64,000 nt of DNA from Streptomyces sp. NRRL S-337 (lineage in GTDB: Bacteria; Actinomycetota; Actinomycetes; Streptomycetales; Streptomycetaceae), in NCBI RefSeq assembly GCF_000720175.1, contig NZ_JOIX01000011.1:62001-126000 (forward strand), in the 5' to 3' direction. The notes beneath the pieces are model-generated. The model had not been told where the DNA came from. It searched no databases and saw only the letters and a list, made by a program, of their open reading frames with translations. Positions 8,619-17,155 of the stretch are shown in pieces. The position numbers were made by a program, and so were the translations under genes. Within the stretch, counting starts at the first letter, position 1, and every line of letters begins with the position of its first letter.

Positions 8619-9431
8619 ATGCGACTGAACCAAATCCAAGTCGACGAATACCGCTCCAACGGATTCTTGCTGCTGGAATCCCTGCTGAACCAGCGAGAAG
8701 TGGAAGCACTGCGCTCCGCTTTCGAGCGTGACAGCGCGATCCCCGGCCCGCAGGTCGTCACCGAGGAAGGCGGGACGGAGGTCCGCGCGGTGTACTCCTC
8801 ACACCAGCGGCAACCGGAGTACGCCAGGCTCATCCGCGACCCGCGCCTTCTGCGCCCCGTCCAGCAACTGCTCAGCAACGACGTCTACATCTACCAGTTC
8901 AAGATCAATGCCAAGTCTGCCTTCGGCGGCGACAAGTGGGCCTGGCACCAGGACTACCTCGCCTGGCGCCTCGCTGACGGCCTGCCCGCCCCTCGGCAGA
9001 TCAACGTCGGTGTCTTCCTGGACGACGTGACCGAGTTCAACGGGCCGGTCATTTTCCTGCCCGGATCCCACCGCAATGGGCTGGTCCGCGAGGGCCGGGA
9101 AGACTCCGCCAAGTCGGACCAGCACCTGGACCCCGATGACATCTCGCTGACCCCGCGGCAGCTCGCCCAGCTCGTCAGCCGCCACGGAATGTCCGGCCCC
9201 AAGGGCCCTGCCGGCTCCATAGTGTTCTTCTCGCCGGAGATCGTGCACGGTTCGGCGCCCAACATGTCCCCGTTCACCCGCCGGCTGCTCATCGCGACCT
9301 ACAACGACGCGGCCAATCTGCCGCAACCGTCCGGCCCGGCCCGCCCCGCCCACGTGGTGTGCCGGGACACCGAGCCGCTGCGCGCCCTGGACGTGCCGTT
9401 CTCGGAGAACCTTGAGACGGTGACGGCATGA
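8619..9431 (+). CDS. Fe(II)/2-oxoglutarate oxygenase, phytanoyl-CoA dioxygenase (PhyH/EctD-like) family
   Basis: A 270-residue non-haem iron oxygenase. Start at ATG 8619 after AGGAG (8604-8608). The iron facial triad is visible: His-x-Asp in KWAWHQDYLAW near residues 107-117, and the distal His in EIVHGSAPN near residue 210. The arginine that binds 2-oxoglutarate is in FTRRLLIATYN. The closest known groups are the ectoine and free proline/leucine hydroxylases of the PhyH family, which act on free or carrier-bound amino acids. The gene leads a tightly coupled set: its TGA overlaps the ATG of the next (decayed) gene, which in turn overlaps the GNAT gene. It likely hydroxylates an amino-acid building block; which one cannot be read. 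Confidence 0.85.
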   Translation: MRLNQIQVDEYRSNGFLLLESLLNQREVEALRSAFERDSAIPGPQVVTEEGGTEVRAVYSSHQRQPEYARLIRDPRLLRPVQQLLSNDVYIYQFKINAKSAFGGDKWAWHQDYLAWRLADGLPAPRQINVGVFLDDVTEFNGPVIFLPGSHRNGLVREGREDSAKSDQHLDPDDISLTPRQLAQLVSRHGMSGPKGPAGSIVFFSPEIVHGSAPNMSPFTRRLLIATYNDAANLPQPSGPARPAHVVCRDTEPLRALDVPFSENLETVTA

Positions 9432-9940
9432 CGGCCGGCACCGCGCACGCCCTCGTACTACAGGAGTGCATCGCACCGCCGCGACTGCGAACCTTCGGCT
9501 TGCCACCGGCCCGCGACGGCGGCAGGCTCGTCGCCTGCGGGTTCAGCGGCGTCTCTGGCACCGCTATGCGCTTGCGCTAGGGCCGGCCGGCCACGACCGG
9601 CTGGCCTTCACCCAACCGCTGTGCGGCAGGCCGCCCTGGAGTCGCTGCTCAGACCGATGCGGGCGGGGCCCGCGGCGAATCCGTACGACCCGGCGAGCCC
9701 GCCCGCCCCGCCGCGGGTGCCCTGGCCGTCCAGCCCCGTCCGGCCGGCCTGGGGCAGATCGACCGGGTGATCGCCACCCTGGTCAGCGACGGCCTCACCC
9801 ACAGCCGGAGCGTCACCCGCATCAACCGCACGCCGCACACCGTCAGTTATCACCTACGCAAGATGTTCGGCACACTCAGCGTCCGATCGCGCAGCGAATT
9901 CGCGGGCACGGTCAGGCAGAGACCATGGGAGGCGCCATGA
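9428..9940 (+). pseudogene. LuxR-type HTH gene with an in-frame TAG
   Basis: One reading frame runs from ATG 9428 (overlapping the oxygenase stop) to TGA 9938-9940 (overlapping the next ATG), interrupted only by a TAG at 9578. The last third reads as a LuxR/GerE helix-turn-helix: an Ile-Asp-Arg-Val-Ile-Ala-Thr-Leu-Val-Ser-Asp-Gly-Leu-Thr segment, then RTPHTVSYHLRKMFGTLSVR. The N-terminal part (MTAGTAHALVLQECI and on) is not recognisable and the middle is Pro/Ala/Arg-rich. The helix-turn-helix is itself degenerate: the usual Asn-Arg/Lys-Glu-Ile-Ala is replaced by HSRSVTRI. Coupling at both ends shows a gene once lay here; the nonsense codon and poor middle suggest decay. An internal start giving a short HTH protein cannot be excluded. 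Confidence 0.6.
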
Positions 9941-11085
9941 CCGCCACGACGGACACTTTCGCCGACGCGATCGGCGGACTCGGGGACACCGAGTGGGACC
10001 GGCTCGCCGACGGCAGGTTCTACTCGTCGGCGCTGTGGCTGCGGGTATGCGCCCTCGACCCCGGGTCGGTCTCCGGCGGACTGCACGTGAAGACCCCGGG
10101 CGGCGGCCGCGCCGCGATCCCGGTGGCGGCGGTGACCGACGAGCCCACCCCGGACCTGCGGTGGCACGACATGCTGGCCGCGCGCGGCCTGCCGGCGCCC
10201 GAGCCGGGCGGCCTGCTCATCGGCCAGCGCCGCGGCTACCTGGCGCACCTCCTGACCGGCGAGGGAACCGATCGGACCGAGGCCGCCGCCGCGGTGCTCG
10301 ACGCGGTCCGCGCGCTGCGCTCACCCCTGCACGAGGAGTCGAAGATCGCCCGGGTGGCGATGTACCTGACCACCGAGGACGTGGGGGCGCTGCGCGCGGC
10401 GGGGGTGCGGACCGCCCCGGTCGCGTTGAAGACCGACGCCTGGATCGAGATCCCGCCCGGCGGCTTCCACGCCTGGCTGGACTCACTGTCGGCGCACCGG
10501 GCCCGCCGCATCCGCAGCGAGATACGGAAGTTCGAGAAGGCCGGATACGAGGTGGAGCACCGAACGCTCGCCGAGTCCTGGCAGGACGTCGCCCGGCTGC
10601 TGGCCCGTTCGCTGCTGCGCTATGGCAGAACTGTCGACGTGGCCCCGATGGCAGAGTCCTTCCGCAAGCAGGGGGAACTCGCCGGTTCGCGCGCCGAAGT
10701 GGTGCTGTGCTCGCGCCCCGGCGAACCGCCCGTCGGCTTCTGCCTGTACTACCGTTGCGGCGACACCGTGCACCTGCGGGGGCTCGGCCTCGATCACGAC
10801 CGACTCGCCTCGGCCGCCGAGTACTTCAACATCACCTACTACATGGCGGCGCGGCTCCCGGGAGTGCGCCGGATCCACGCGGGCACCGAGACCGCGGAAG
10901 GAAAGGCACTGCGCGGCGCGACGCTCCAGCCACTGTGGCTGCTGGACCTGTCCGAGGACAGCCCGCTGGCCGGGCACGACGAGGAGATCCGCGAGCACAA
11001 CCGCGCCCTGCTCACCCACCTGCGCGACTCCTCGCCCGCGATTTCCGGCGCCCTGATGTACGAGCTCTGGGAGCCGTACTGCTGA
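9937..11085 (+). CDS. FemAB/BioF2-like GNAT-fold transferase
   Basis: A 382-residue protein starting at ATG 9937, preceded by GGGAGG and coupled to the upstream frame by ATGA. It resembles the GNAT-fold proteins annotated as peptidoglycan biosynthesis/FemAB-like or BioF2-like acetyltransferases. It has an N-terminal segment FYSSALWLRVCAL, and in the second half a GNAT-like core with EVVLCSRPGEPPVGFCLYY, then LRGLGLDHDRL, then YYMAARLPGVRRIHAGTETA. FemX-like relatives transfer amino acids from aminoacyl-tRNA; others transfer acyl groups from CoA. In an NRPS/ATP-grasp cluster either role would extend or cap the peptide. The substrate cannot be assigned. The next 215 bp hold no convincing gene on either strand. 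Confidence 0.7.
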   Translation: MTATTDTFADAIGGLGDTEWDRLADGRFYSSALWLRVCALDPGSVSGGLHVKTPGGGRAAIPVAAVTDEPTPDLRWHDMLAARGLPAPEPGGLLIGQRRGYLAHLLTGEGTDRTEAAAAVLDAVRALRSPLHEESKIARVAMYLTTEDVGALRAAGVRTAPVALKTDAWIEIPPGGFHAWLDSLSAHRARRIRSEIRKFEKAGYEVEHRTLAESWQDVARLLARSLLRYGRTVDVAPMAESFRKQGELAGSRAEVVLCSRPGEPPVGFCLYYRCGDTVHLRGLGLDHDRLASAAEYFNITYYMAARLPGVRRIHAGTETAEGKALRGATLQPLWLLDLSEDSPLAGHDEEIREHNRALLTHLRDSSPAISGALMYELWEPYC

Positions 11086-11300
11086 GGCCAACTGCCGCCG
11101 TCGTGGAGCGCGCCTACGGGACGGCTTGCCGCGGGCCGGGCGGGCGGACCTTGATGCTGCACCGCGGGCTGGTACGCGACGACGAGCACCAGCCCCGCAC
11201 CTCCGGGTCGCGGGTGTATTGGGCGATGACCGCGGTGATACTGCGCCGGCTGACCGGGGTGGCCACGCCGTCCCGGCGCGCCGCATGACCGGCGATCAGC

Positions 11301-11839
11301 TCACCCTCGGCGCACTGCCGGCACGGCCGGAGGAGGGCGAACAGCGTCGAAGCCGGCGGGCAGCCGGCAGGACACCTCGGCGATGGCCTCGTGGATGTCG
11401 CCGCCGAGGCGGACCAGCAAGGGCAGTGCCTGGTCGAACAGCGCCAGGCCGCCGTGCCGGAAGTTCCAGCCCCCTTGTAGCCGACGCCCACGCAGGACGA
11501 GCCGCTGGGTTCCCCGATCACCACGGCGTCCGGCCGCATCCGGTCGGCCAGGTAGCAGGCGCCCGCCGAGTAGTGTTCCTCTTCGACGGCGCCGACCACG
11601 ACGATGCGGGCCCGGCACACGTCGGACCGGGCGAATCGCGCGGCGGCGCAGATCATGGCCGCCGGCGGGCCCTTGGCGTCGACCGTGCCCCGGCCGTGCA
11701 GCACGCCGTCGATCGAGGTCCGGAAGCCGAGTGCGGGCATGCGTTCGGCCAGGAAGTCGCCGAGGGTGTTCTCGGAGCTCGGCACCTATGGGATGCGCAC
11801 CATGACGTGCAGCCGCTCCGCCTCGTTCGCCCGGTCCAT
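11301..11839 (-). pseudogene. LysK/ArgE-like M20 metallopeptidase, decayed
   Basis: The frame starts at ATG 11839, only 4 bp after the stop of the upstream oxygenase. It reads MDRANEAERLHVMVRIP and then a TAG at about 11786-11788. Past the stop it continues as SENTLGDFLAERMPALGF and then jumps directly to DGVLHGRGTVDAKGPPAAM. The metal-binding Gly-His-x-Asp-Thr motif that should lie between them is missing, so a deletion has removed part of the active site. Around 11470 a one-base loss shifts the frame; the restored frame gives GWNFRHGGLALFDQALPLLV. The remaining motifs (VVGAVEEEH, VIGEPSG) match LysK-type lysine/ornithine carrier-protein hydrolases and related ArgE/DapE enzymes. A nonsense codon, an internal deletion and a frameshift make this a clear pseudogene. 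Confidence 0.8.
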
Positions 11840-11843
11840 AGGC

Positions 11844-12590
11844 TCAGACCGCCGGGTTGAAGTCGACCTGGAGCATGTCGCGCACGCCCGAGGCGCCCTC
11901 GGAGACGGTCGGCGAGACCTCGTGGGTGATCCTGTTGTCGTCGAAGAACATGGAGTCGAGCGGCTGGAGCAGGGTGGTCTGCACGATGCCGCTGCCGTCG
12001 TTGGGGTGGACGGTGGACAGGCCGCCGGTGACGCCCTCGCGGCGCATCAGGTGCAAACCGACGCAGGAATGGCCGTCGCGGTGGCGGCCCTCGGGGGTGG
12101 GCAGGCCATCGGCGCCGGCGCGGGCGACGACGCGGACCAGGTGAACCCCGACCGTCCACGAGGTGTTGCCGTTGACCGCGGTCGCCATCCGGGCGTCGAA
12201 GCTGACCAGGGCGCGCATGCCGGCGCCGAGCAGGACGTCCTCGGCTATCGGCTCGAAGACCCGGTCCTTGCCCTTCCAGAGCGGGATGGCGTCCTGGCGG
12301 AAGACGGCGTTGGGCAGGACCTCGAAGGTGACGGCGTCGCCGTCGACGTCGACGCGCAGCCGGCCGTAGCGGCGCTCGCGGTAGACGCCGACGCCGTCGA
12401 CCTGGGTGTCGACCGGCAGGTTCTCCCAGGCGCCGCGGAGTTCCTCAAGGTCGGCGTCGCCGATCAGCCCGGCGAGCTCCGGTTTGCGCAGGACGACGAA
12501 GCCGGTGCGGCGGACCTGCTCCGAGAAGGTGGGCACGCCGTCACGGAGCTGTGGTGCGGTGGTCAGCGTGGTGCTGGTGCTGTCGGTCAT
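11844..12590 (-). CDS. Fe(II)/2-oxoglutarate oxygenase, PF10014-like amino-acid hydroxylase family
   Basis: A 248-residue protein. Start at ATG 12590, preceded by AAGGGGA; the frame is open 18 bp further but that would place the start in the binding site. It fits the 2OG-Fe dioxygenase family that includes bacterial free L-isoleucine dioxygenases: an N-terminal RTGFVVLRKPELAG, a His-x-Asp in PEGRHRDGHSCVGLHLM near residues 168-184, the distal His in DDNRITHEVSP, and a following Arg-Asp-Met-Leu-Gln-Val-Asp-Phe strand. Known members hydroxylate aliphatic or basic free amino acids. It follows the ATP-grasp gene with a 155-bp gap and is coupled to the decayed peptidase. Its substrate is probably an amino-acid precursor of the cluster product. 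Confidence 0.78.
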   Translation of the reverse strand: MTDSTSTTLTTAPQLRDGVPTFSEQVRRTGFVVLRKPELAGLIGDADLEELRGAWENLPVDTQVDGVGVYRERRYGRLRVDVDGDAVTFEVLPNAVFRQDAIPLWKGKDRVFEPIAEDVLLGAGMRALVSFDARMATAVNGNTSWTVGVHLVRVVARAGADGLPTPEGRHRDGHSCVGLHLMRREGVTGGLSTVHPNDGSGIVQTTLLQPLDSMFFDDNRITHEVSPTVSEGASGVRDMLQVDFNPAV

Positions 12591-12745
12591 GGTGTTTCCC
12601 CTTTGCACGGGTGTCCCGGCGGGGCCGGCGTTTCCGGCCGGGCCGGGTGCGGTTGATGTCGGGTGCGACCGATGGTCCGGTCACGCCCGGTGACGACGGT
12701 CGCCACGGGCAGATCGGCAGAGGCGTTGTGTGTCGTGGCGGGTGC

Positions 12746-14014
12746 TCACTCCTGCTCCTCGTACTCGACGTGCAGCGTCCGGGCGAGGTGGTCGAGGTAC
12801 GCCTCGGCCTCCGCGTCCGACGCGTGGTGGGAGAGCACGACCGCCGGGTTTCCGGACCAGTCCGGGTAGGGGCGCAGCACTGCGCCGGGGCCCGCGGTCT
12901 GCACCACGTAGTCCACCTGCGGGTCGGTACGCACCGCGTCCAAGCCGCGTATCTGCTTGACCCGTCCGCCGCTGCCGATCGGCACCAGGTACGCCGCCGC
13001 GTGGCCGGCCGGTGCCGGCCCCTCACGCCAGCAGATGGGCTCCTGCCCGAGGTGGATGCGCAGTGCCTCAGCAGCCAGGTCGATCCCGCTGCTGACGTGG
13101 GCGAGGTGGTGCATATTGCCCCCGCCGCCGAGGCGCGCGGTCATCTCCAGCAGCACCGGCCGCACCCCGCCGACCAGCCGCAGTTCGGTGTGCGTGGTGC
13201 CTTCCGTGACGCCGAAGGCGTGGTGGGCACCGATCACCTCCGCCTCGATCGCGGCGAGTATCTCGGCCGGCAGCTGGGCGGGGGCCCGCAATGTGGTCTC
13301 CTCGAAGTAGGGCCCCGTCAGCTGTCCCTTCCAGCTGACGGCACAGACCCTTACCTGCCCGTGGTACACGAGGGATTCGGCGGAGATCTCCGGCCCGTCC
13401 AGGTACTCCTCGACCAGCACACCGGTGTCCGAGTCCGGTCCGTGGGCGGCGCCCAGGTGGGTTTCGACGAGCTTCCAGGTACGGGCCACGGCCTGCTCAA
13501 GGCTGTCCCTGTCGTCCGCACGGATCACACCGAAACTGGAGTGGCCGTTCGCCGGTTTGACCACGACGGGGAACCGCAAGGTCAGCGCGTCGGTCCAGCT
13601 GTCCGGATCCTTGACGACCACGAAGCCGGGCACGCCCAGCCCCGCTTCCAGCAGGCGCTGGCGCATGCTGCGCTTGTCGCGCACCACGGCCGCCGCCTCC
13701 TCGGTCAGCCCGGTGAGGCCCAGCTCCCGAGCGGCGCGCGCCACGAACGGTATGACCCTTTCGTTGCCCGACATGATGCCGTCGAAGGGCTCTTGCCGGT
13801 AGCGGTCGGCGAGCGCGGACAACGCACCGTCCGGGTCTCCGTCGATGTCCAGCGGCAGCAGTTCGACCACCGCGTTGGCCCGCCCGGCGGACTCCGCCGA
13901 GTCGTCCCCCCTGGGGATGAGGATCAGGTCGATACCGGCACGCTCGGCGGCATCGAACACCCAGGGGAACACGGACAACTGACCGGCGAGGACAAGTTTC
14001 GGGCGTTGCGGCAT
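12746..14014 (-). CDS. ATP-grasp carboxylate-amine ligase
   Basis: A 422-residue ATP-grasp enzyme of the type used as L-amino-acid or peptide ligases. I chose ATG 14014 because GGAGA precedes it by about 8 bp; the open frame reaches 15589 but that part overlaps a SARP antisense and is not coding. Visible features: a Rossmann-like N-terminus (RPKLVLAGQLSVFPWVF), the ATP-binding strand RFPVVVKPANGHSSFGVI near residues 145-162, the acidic hinge VLVEEYLDGPEIS, and the C-terminal metal-binding segment VLLEMTARLGGGGNMHH. These enzymes activate a carboxylate as acyl phosphate and couple it to an amine. It lies downstream of a SARP and upstream of an amino-acid hydroxylase, consistent with ligating a modified amino acid or a deazaguanine carboxylate; the latter is speculation. 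Confidence 0.85.
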   Translation of the reverse strand: MPQRPKLVLAGQLSVFPWVFDAAERAGIDLILIPRGDDSAESAGRANAVVELLPLDIDGDPDGALSALADRYRQEPFDGIMSGNERVIPFVARAARELGLTGLTEEAAAVVRDKRSMRQRLLEAGLGVPGFVVVKDPDSWTDALTLRFPVVVKPANGHSSFGVIRADDRDSLEQAVARTWKLVETHLGAAHGPDSDTGVLVEEYLDGPEISAESLVYHGQVRVCAVSWKGQLTGPYFEETTLRAPAQLPAEILAAIEAEVIGAHHAFGVTEGTTHTELRLVGGVRPVLLEMTARLGGGGNMHHLAHVSSGIDLAAEALRIHLGQEPICWREGPAPAGHAAAYLVPIGSGGRVKQIRGLDAVRTDPQVDYVVQTAGPGAVLRPYPDWSGNPAVVLSHHASDAEAEAYLDHLARTLHVEYEEQE

Positions 14015-14166
14015 GACGGTTCTCCAAGCATCGGCTGTAGGGACGGGTCCGGGCAAGGCGCGCCGGCCGGTACGGTCCTGCGTGCGATCACCCTGGCGAT
14101 CAGGGAGCCGCAGAACACCCCGGTGGCGTACGTCTCCAGGTTTCGCGTGAATTCCTCGAACTGCAC
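13924..14166 (-). CDS. Possible short ORF between SARP and ATP-grasp gene
   Basis: A GTG at 14166, 18 bp after the SARP stop, opens an 80-codon frame beginning with QFEEFTRNLETYATGVFCGS. Its last 30 codons overlap the ATP-grasp gene in another frame. Third positions are GC-rich over the first 45 codons, suggesting real coding or a truncated gene. CGGAGG lies about 13 bp before the GTG, rather far. It could be a small protein, a truncated remnant or chance. Confidence 0.3.
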   Translation of the reverse strand: MQFEEFTRNLETYATGVFCGSLIARVIARRTVPAGAPCPDPSLQPMLGEPSCRNARNLSSPVSCPCSPGCSMPPSVPVST

Positions 14167-14184
14167 CGGGGGGGGTGGCCTCCG

Positions 14185-16017
14185 TCAGGCGGAGCACATG
14201 ACCGGCGCGCTGCTCGGCCGCGTCCCGAACGGGCGTATCCCGGGCTCCCATTCGTAGGAGAACCGGCCGTTCACGCACGGGTGCTGCGCGCGCAGCAGGT
14301 AGTTCTCCGCGAGCTCCTCCAGCAGGTCCTCGGCCCGCTGGTCGCTGATCCCCAGGGCCGTTGCGACGAGCGCCGACGTGAGCCGGTCGGGGACGCCGGG
14401 AGACAACAGCGCGTACGCCAGGGGCCGCGACCCGGCGGGCAGCGTCGCGAGCGTCCTGTCGAATCCGGCCCGCACGCCCAGCGGATCGCTGTCGGCGCCC
14501 CCGGACGCGAGGACCCAGGCAGTGGCGTGCCGGGCCGTCCAGTGCGGGCGGCGGCGCAACTGCGAAGCGACCGCGAAGAGCGCGCCCGGCAGCCCCCGGC
14601 ACAACCGGGCCAGCCGTCGCAGCCCCTCCGGGTCCATGGTGATCCGGTGTCTCGGCACGGAGGATGCCAGCAGGTGCAGACAGTCGTCGAAGGGCAGTCC
14701 GGACAGTTCGACGTGGACCGCCGACGAGGACACGAACAGCCGCCGACGGCTGCCGATCACCACGCCGCAGCCGGCGCCGGAGGGCAGCAGCGGGGTCAAG
14801 TCCCGTACGTCGCACACGTCGTCGAGCACCACCAGGACGCGGAGGTCGGCGGTCCAGGTGCGGAACAGCAGGCTCAGGTCGGTCGTGCCCAGTCGCAACT
14901 GCTCCTCGGTCGCGCCGAGTCCCCGCAGGAACGAGCGCAGGATCTCGGCGGGCCGCACCCGCCGGCCGGCGCCGTCCCGGAGACGCGCATAGAGCCGTCC
15001 GTCCGGGTAGTGACCGCTCACCTGATGCGCGGCGTGCAGGCACAGCTCGCTCTTGCCCGTGCCGGGGGCGCCCCCCACGATCACGAGCGGCCGGTCCTCC
15101 CGCGCCCGGCCGGCCAGCACCGCGGTGAGGCGCGCCAGCTGGCCGGCGCGTCCGGTCAGACGCTCGCGCGGGGCGGGCAGATGGCAGGGCGCCCGGGTGG
15201 CGGCGGTCACGGCCGTGAGCCGCCCGGCGGGACGCAGCAGCGCCTCGTCCGACGTGAGCACGGCCGTGTGCAGGGCCTGGAGTTGGGGCGAAGGGTCGAG
15301 ACCCAGCTCGGTGGCGATCCGCTCGCGTGCGCGCTGGTAGACCTGGAGCGCTTCCGCCCGCCGGTCCATGCGGTAGAGAGCCGTCATCAGATTGCCCTGG
15401 GCCCGCTCGTCCGTCGGTTCCCGCCCGGCCATCGAGGTGAGTTCGCCGAGCACCTCGTGGTGCCGGCCGAGGTGCAGGTCCGATTCGATCCGCAGGTGGA
15501 GTGCGCCGGTACGCAGCTCCTTCAGGCGGATCGCCTCGGCCTTCAGCGTAGGCCCCTTGCGTACGTCCACCAGGGCATCGTCCCGCCACAGCTGCAGCGC
15601 AGCGGCGGCCGTGTCACGGGCCCGGGCGAAGTCCTCGGCACGGAACTCCGCTCGGGCACGTTCGAGCAACGGCTCGCACCGGAAGACGTCCACGTGGTCG
15701 GCGGGCAGCGACAGCTGGTAGCCGCCGTCGACCGTGCCCAGCAGCGGTCCGGCCGCCCGTACCGCGCCGCCGCTCCTCGGGTTGCCGAGGGAGAACCGCT
15801 TCCTGAGCTGGTACACGTACGTCTGCAGCGCGGTGTGCGCGCTGGCCGGCGGGTTGTCGTTCCACAGCTCGTCCATGAGTTGCTCGAAGGGCACCACCCG
15901 GCCCGCGTTCAGCACGAGCGTTGCCAGTGTCTGACGTACTTTCTGGGCGGCCGGCGCCATGTCGACGCGGTGATCGTCCCCGTAGGCCTGGAGCGGCCCG
16001 AGAAGGTTGATTCTCAT
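14185..16017 (-). CDS. SARP-family pathway activator with NB-ARC domain
   Basis: A 610-residue AfsR/SARP regulator. Residues 1-95 form the OmpR-like winged-helix DNA-binding domain (begins MRINLLGPLQAY, includes LMDELWNDNPPASAHTALQ). Residues about 100-250 are the bacterial transcriptional activation domain with TPR-like helices (ELGLDPSPQLQALH). From about 300 on is an NB-ARC ATPase with Walker A GGAPGTGKSEL (near 314) and Walker B RVLVVLDDV. The long C-terminal TPR array of AfsR itself is missing. Start ATG 16017 has AGGGCGA upstream. It is the first gene of an operon with the ATP-grasp and PF10014-like genes and most likely activates the cluster by binding direct repeats such as those at 8335-8357. 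Confidence 0.93.
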   Translation of the reverse strand: MRINLLGPLQAYGDDHRVDMAPAAQKVRQTLATLVLNAGRVVPFEQLMDELWNDNPPASAHTALQTYVYQLRKRFSLGNPRSGGAVRAAGPLLGTVDGGYQLSLPADHVDVFRCEPLLERARAEFRAEDFARARDTAAAALQLWRDDALVDVRKGPTLKAEAIRLKELRTGALHLRIESDLHLGRHHEVLGELTSMAGREPTDERAQGNLMTALYRMDRRAEALQVYQRARERIATELGLDPSPQLQALHTAVLTSDEALLRPAGRLTAVTAATRAPCHLPAPRERLTGRAGQLARLTAVLAGRAREDRPLVIVGGAPGTGKSELCLHAAHQVSGHYPDGRLYARLRDGAGRRVRPAEILRSFLRGLGATEEQLRLGTTDLSLLFRTWTADLRVLVVLDDVCDVRDLTPLLPSGAGCGVVIGSRRRLFVSSSAVHVELSGLPFDDCLHLLASSVPRHRITMDPEGLRRLARLCRGLPGALFAVASQLRRRPHWTARHATAWVLASGGADSDPLGVRAGFDRTLATLPAGSRPLAYALLSPGVPDRLTSALVATALGISDQRAEDLLEELAENYLLRAQHPCVNGRFSYEWEPGIRPFGTRPSSAPVMCSA

Positions 16018-16079
16018 GAAATTCGCCCTGTCTCATGTTCGTTCGGTCCCCGTCGGACCGGCCGGCGACGCCACCGCCG

Positions 16080-16097
16080 GGCCCGACCACTCGGGCC
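16080..16097 (-). terminator. Short hairpin after the IPNS-like gene
   Basis: GGCCCGA (16080-16086) pairs with TCGGGCC (16091-16097) around a 4-nt loop. It lies in the 112-bp gap after the last gene of the deazaguanine operon and before the SARP start, so it may end that transcript. The stem is short. Confidence 0.4.
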
Positions 16098-16129
16098 GGG
16101 CGGTGAGGATGTGCTCGGCCGCCCCGGTG

Positions 16130-17155
16130 TCAGGAACTCCTGGACCCGGCTACCGCGGCCAGGGTCGGGTGGTGTCGGGCAACGATGTCGGGGAAGGAGC
16201 GGATCAGCCCTTTCATGACGTTGTCGCCGTAGAGGGCGAACAACGGGTTGCCGGCGACGTCGATGACTCCGCCGGCGCCCTCGACATAGGGGCTGGGCAG
16301 TGGCTGCATCGTGGCGTCCAGCCGAGGGTTGTAGAAGAAGGGAATGGAGTAGCGGTTGACGCCCGGGGCGGGCCGGACCACCCGGTGGAGGGTGGCACGC
16401 ACATAGCCCCTCGTCGCCACCTCCAGCAGCTCTCCCAGGTTGACCACGAACGCCCCCGGGATCACCGGCACGTCGGCGAACTGGTCGTCCTCGACCGCGA
16501 CCTGGAGGCCGCCGTTGCCGTCCTGGACGAGCAGGGTGAGCAGTCCGAGGTCGTTGTGGATGCCGGTGCCCTGGCCGGAGCCGGCGTTCTCGCTCGTCTG
16601 CGTGGGACCGGGGTAGTGCAGGAGTTTGAGGTGGATCTGCGGATCCGGAGCGACCACATCGTCGAGGAAATCGGCGGGGGCGTCGAGGGACTCAAGCATC
16701 AGCCGTAGCAGTCGATGTGACAGGTCGGTCAGCCGGGTGATCCATGACTCGATGGCCGGGCGCAGCTCTGGCATCGCCTCGGGCCACTCGTTCGGGCCGA
16801 TCAGGCACCGGTAGGCGGGTTCGCCGGGCGCGGGCGTCCTCGCGGGCTGCTCCGGCCCGATGTCCAGCTGTTGGCGCTGGTCGGGGATGCCCTTGGTGTG
16901 TTCGCGGCCGAGTTCGGAGTAGCCGCGGAACAGTGGCGAATCGAGGATGTTCAGCGCGAGCCGATCGGGCTCGGGCAGGGCGAAGAACCGGCGGGACAGT
17001 TCGAGCATGTCCTCGGCGTCCTCGATGCCGTGGCCGACGAGCTGGAAGAAGCCGATCTCGTGGATGGCCTGGCGCAACCGGTTCAGGAACGCTGCCCGGG
17101 TTTCTTGTGAACCGGCGGCGTCACGGAGGTCGAGCACGGGAAAGCGGTCGGTCAT
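16130..17155 (-). CDS. Isopenicillin-N-synthase-like Fe(II)/2-oxoglutarate oxygenase
   Basis: A 341-residue protein of the IPNS/DIOX_N family. Start at ATG 17155, eight bases after AAGGAG and overlapping the stop of the QueC-like gene (ATGA). The N-terminal DIOX_N signature is present (FPVLDLRDAAG, then EIGFFQLVGHGIE). The catalytic domain shows the His-x-Asp motif in GTGIHNDLGLLTLLVQD near residues 206-222, the distal His in RATLHRVVRP, and the Arg-x-Ser that binds the co-substrate in NRYSIPFFYNP. Family members hydroxylate, desaturate or cyclise small molecules. It is the last gene of the deazaguanine operon and could modify either the amino-acid part or the heterocycle. Confidence 0.88.
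   Translation of the reverse strand: MTDRFPVLDLRDAAGSQETRAAFLNRLRQAIHEIGFFQLVGHGIEDAEDMLELSRRFFALPEPDRLALNILDSPLFRGYSELGREHTKGIPDQRQQLDIGPEQPARTPAPGEPAYRCLIGPNEWPEAMPELRPAIESWITRLTDLSHRLLRLMLESLDAPADFLDDVVAPDPQIHLKLLHYPGPTQTSENAGSGQGTGIHNDLGLLTLLVQDGNGGLQVAVEDDQFADVPVIPGAFVVNLGELLEVATRGYVRATLHRVVRPAPGVNRYSIPFFYNPRLDATMQPLPSPYVEGAGGVIDVAGNPLFALYGDNVMKGLIRSFPDIVARHHPTLAAVAGSRSS

Noticed and set aside
14015..15589. Upstream extension of the ATP-grasp frame to 15589
   Set aside because: It overlaps the SARP gene on the same strand in another frame and reads as Arg/Pro/Gly-rich text. A good binding site precedes ATG 14014.
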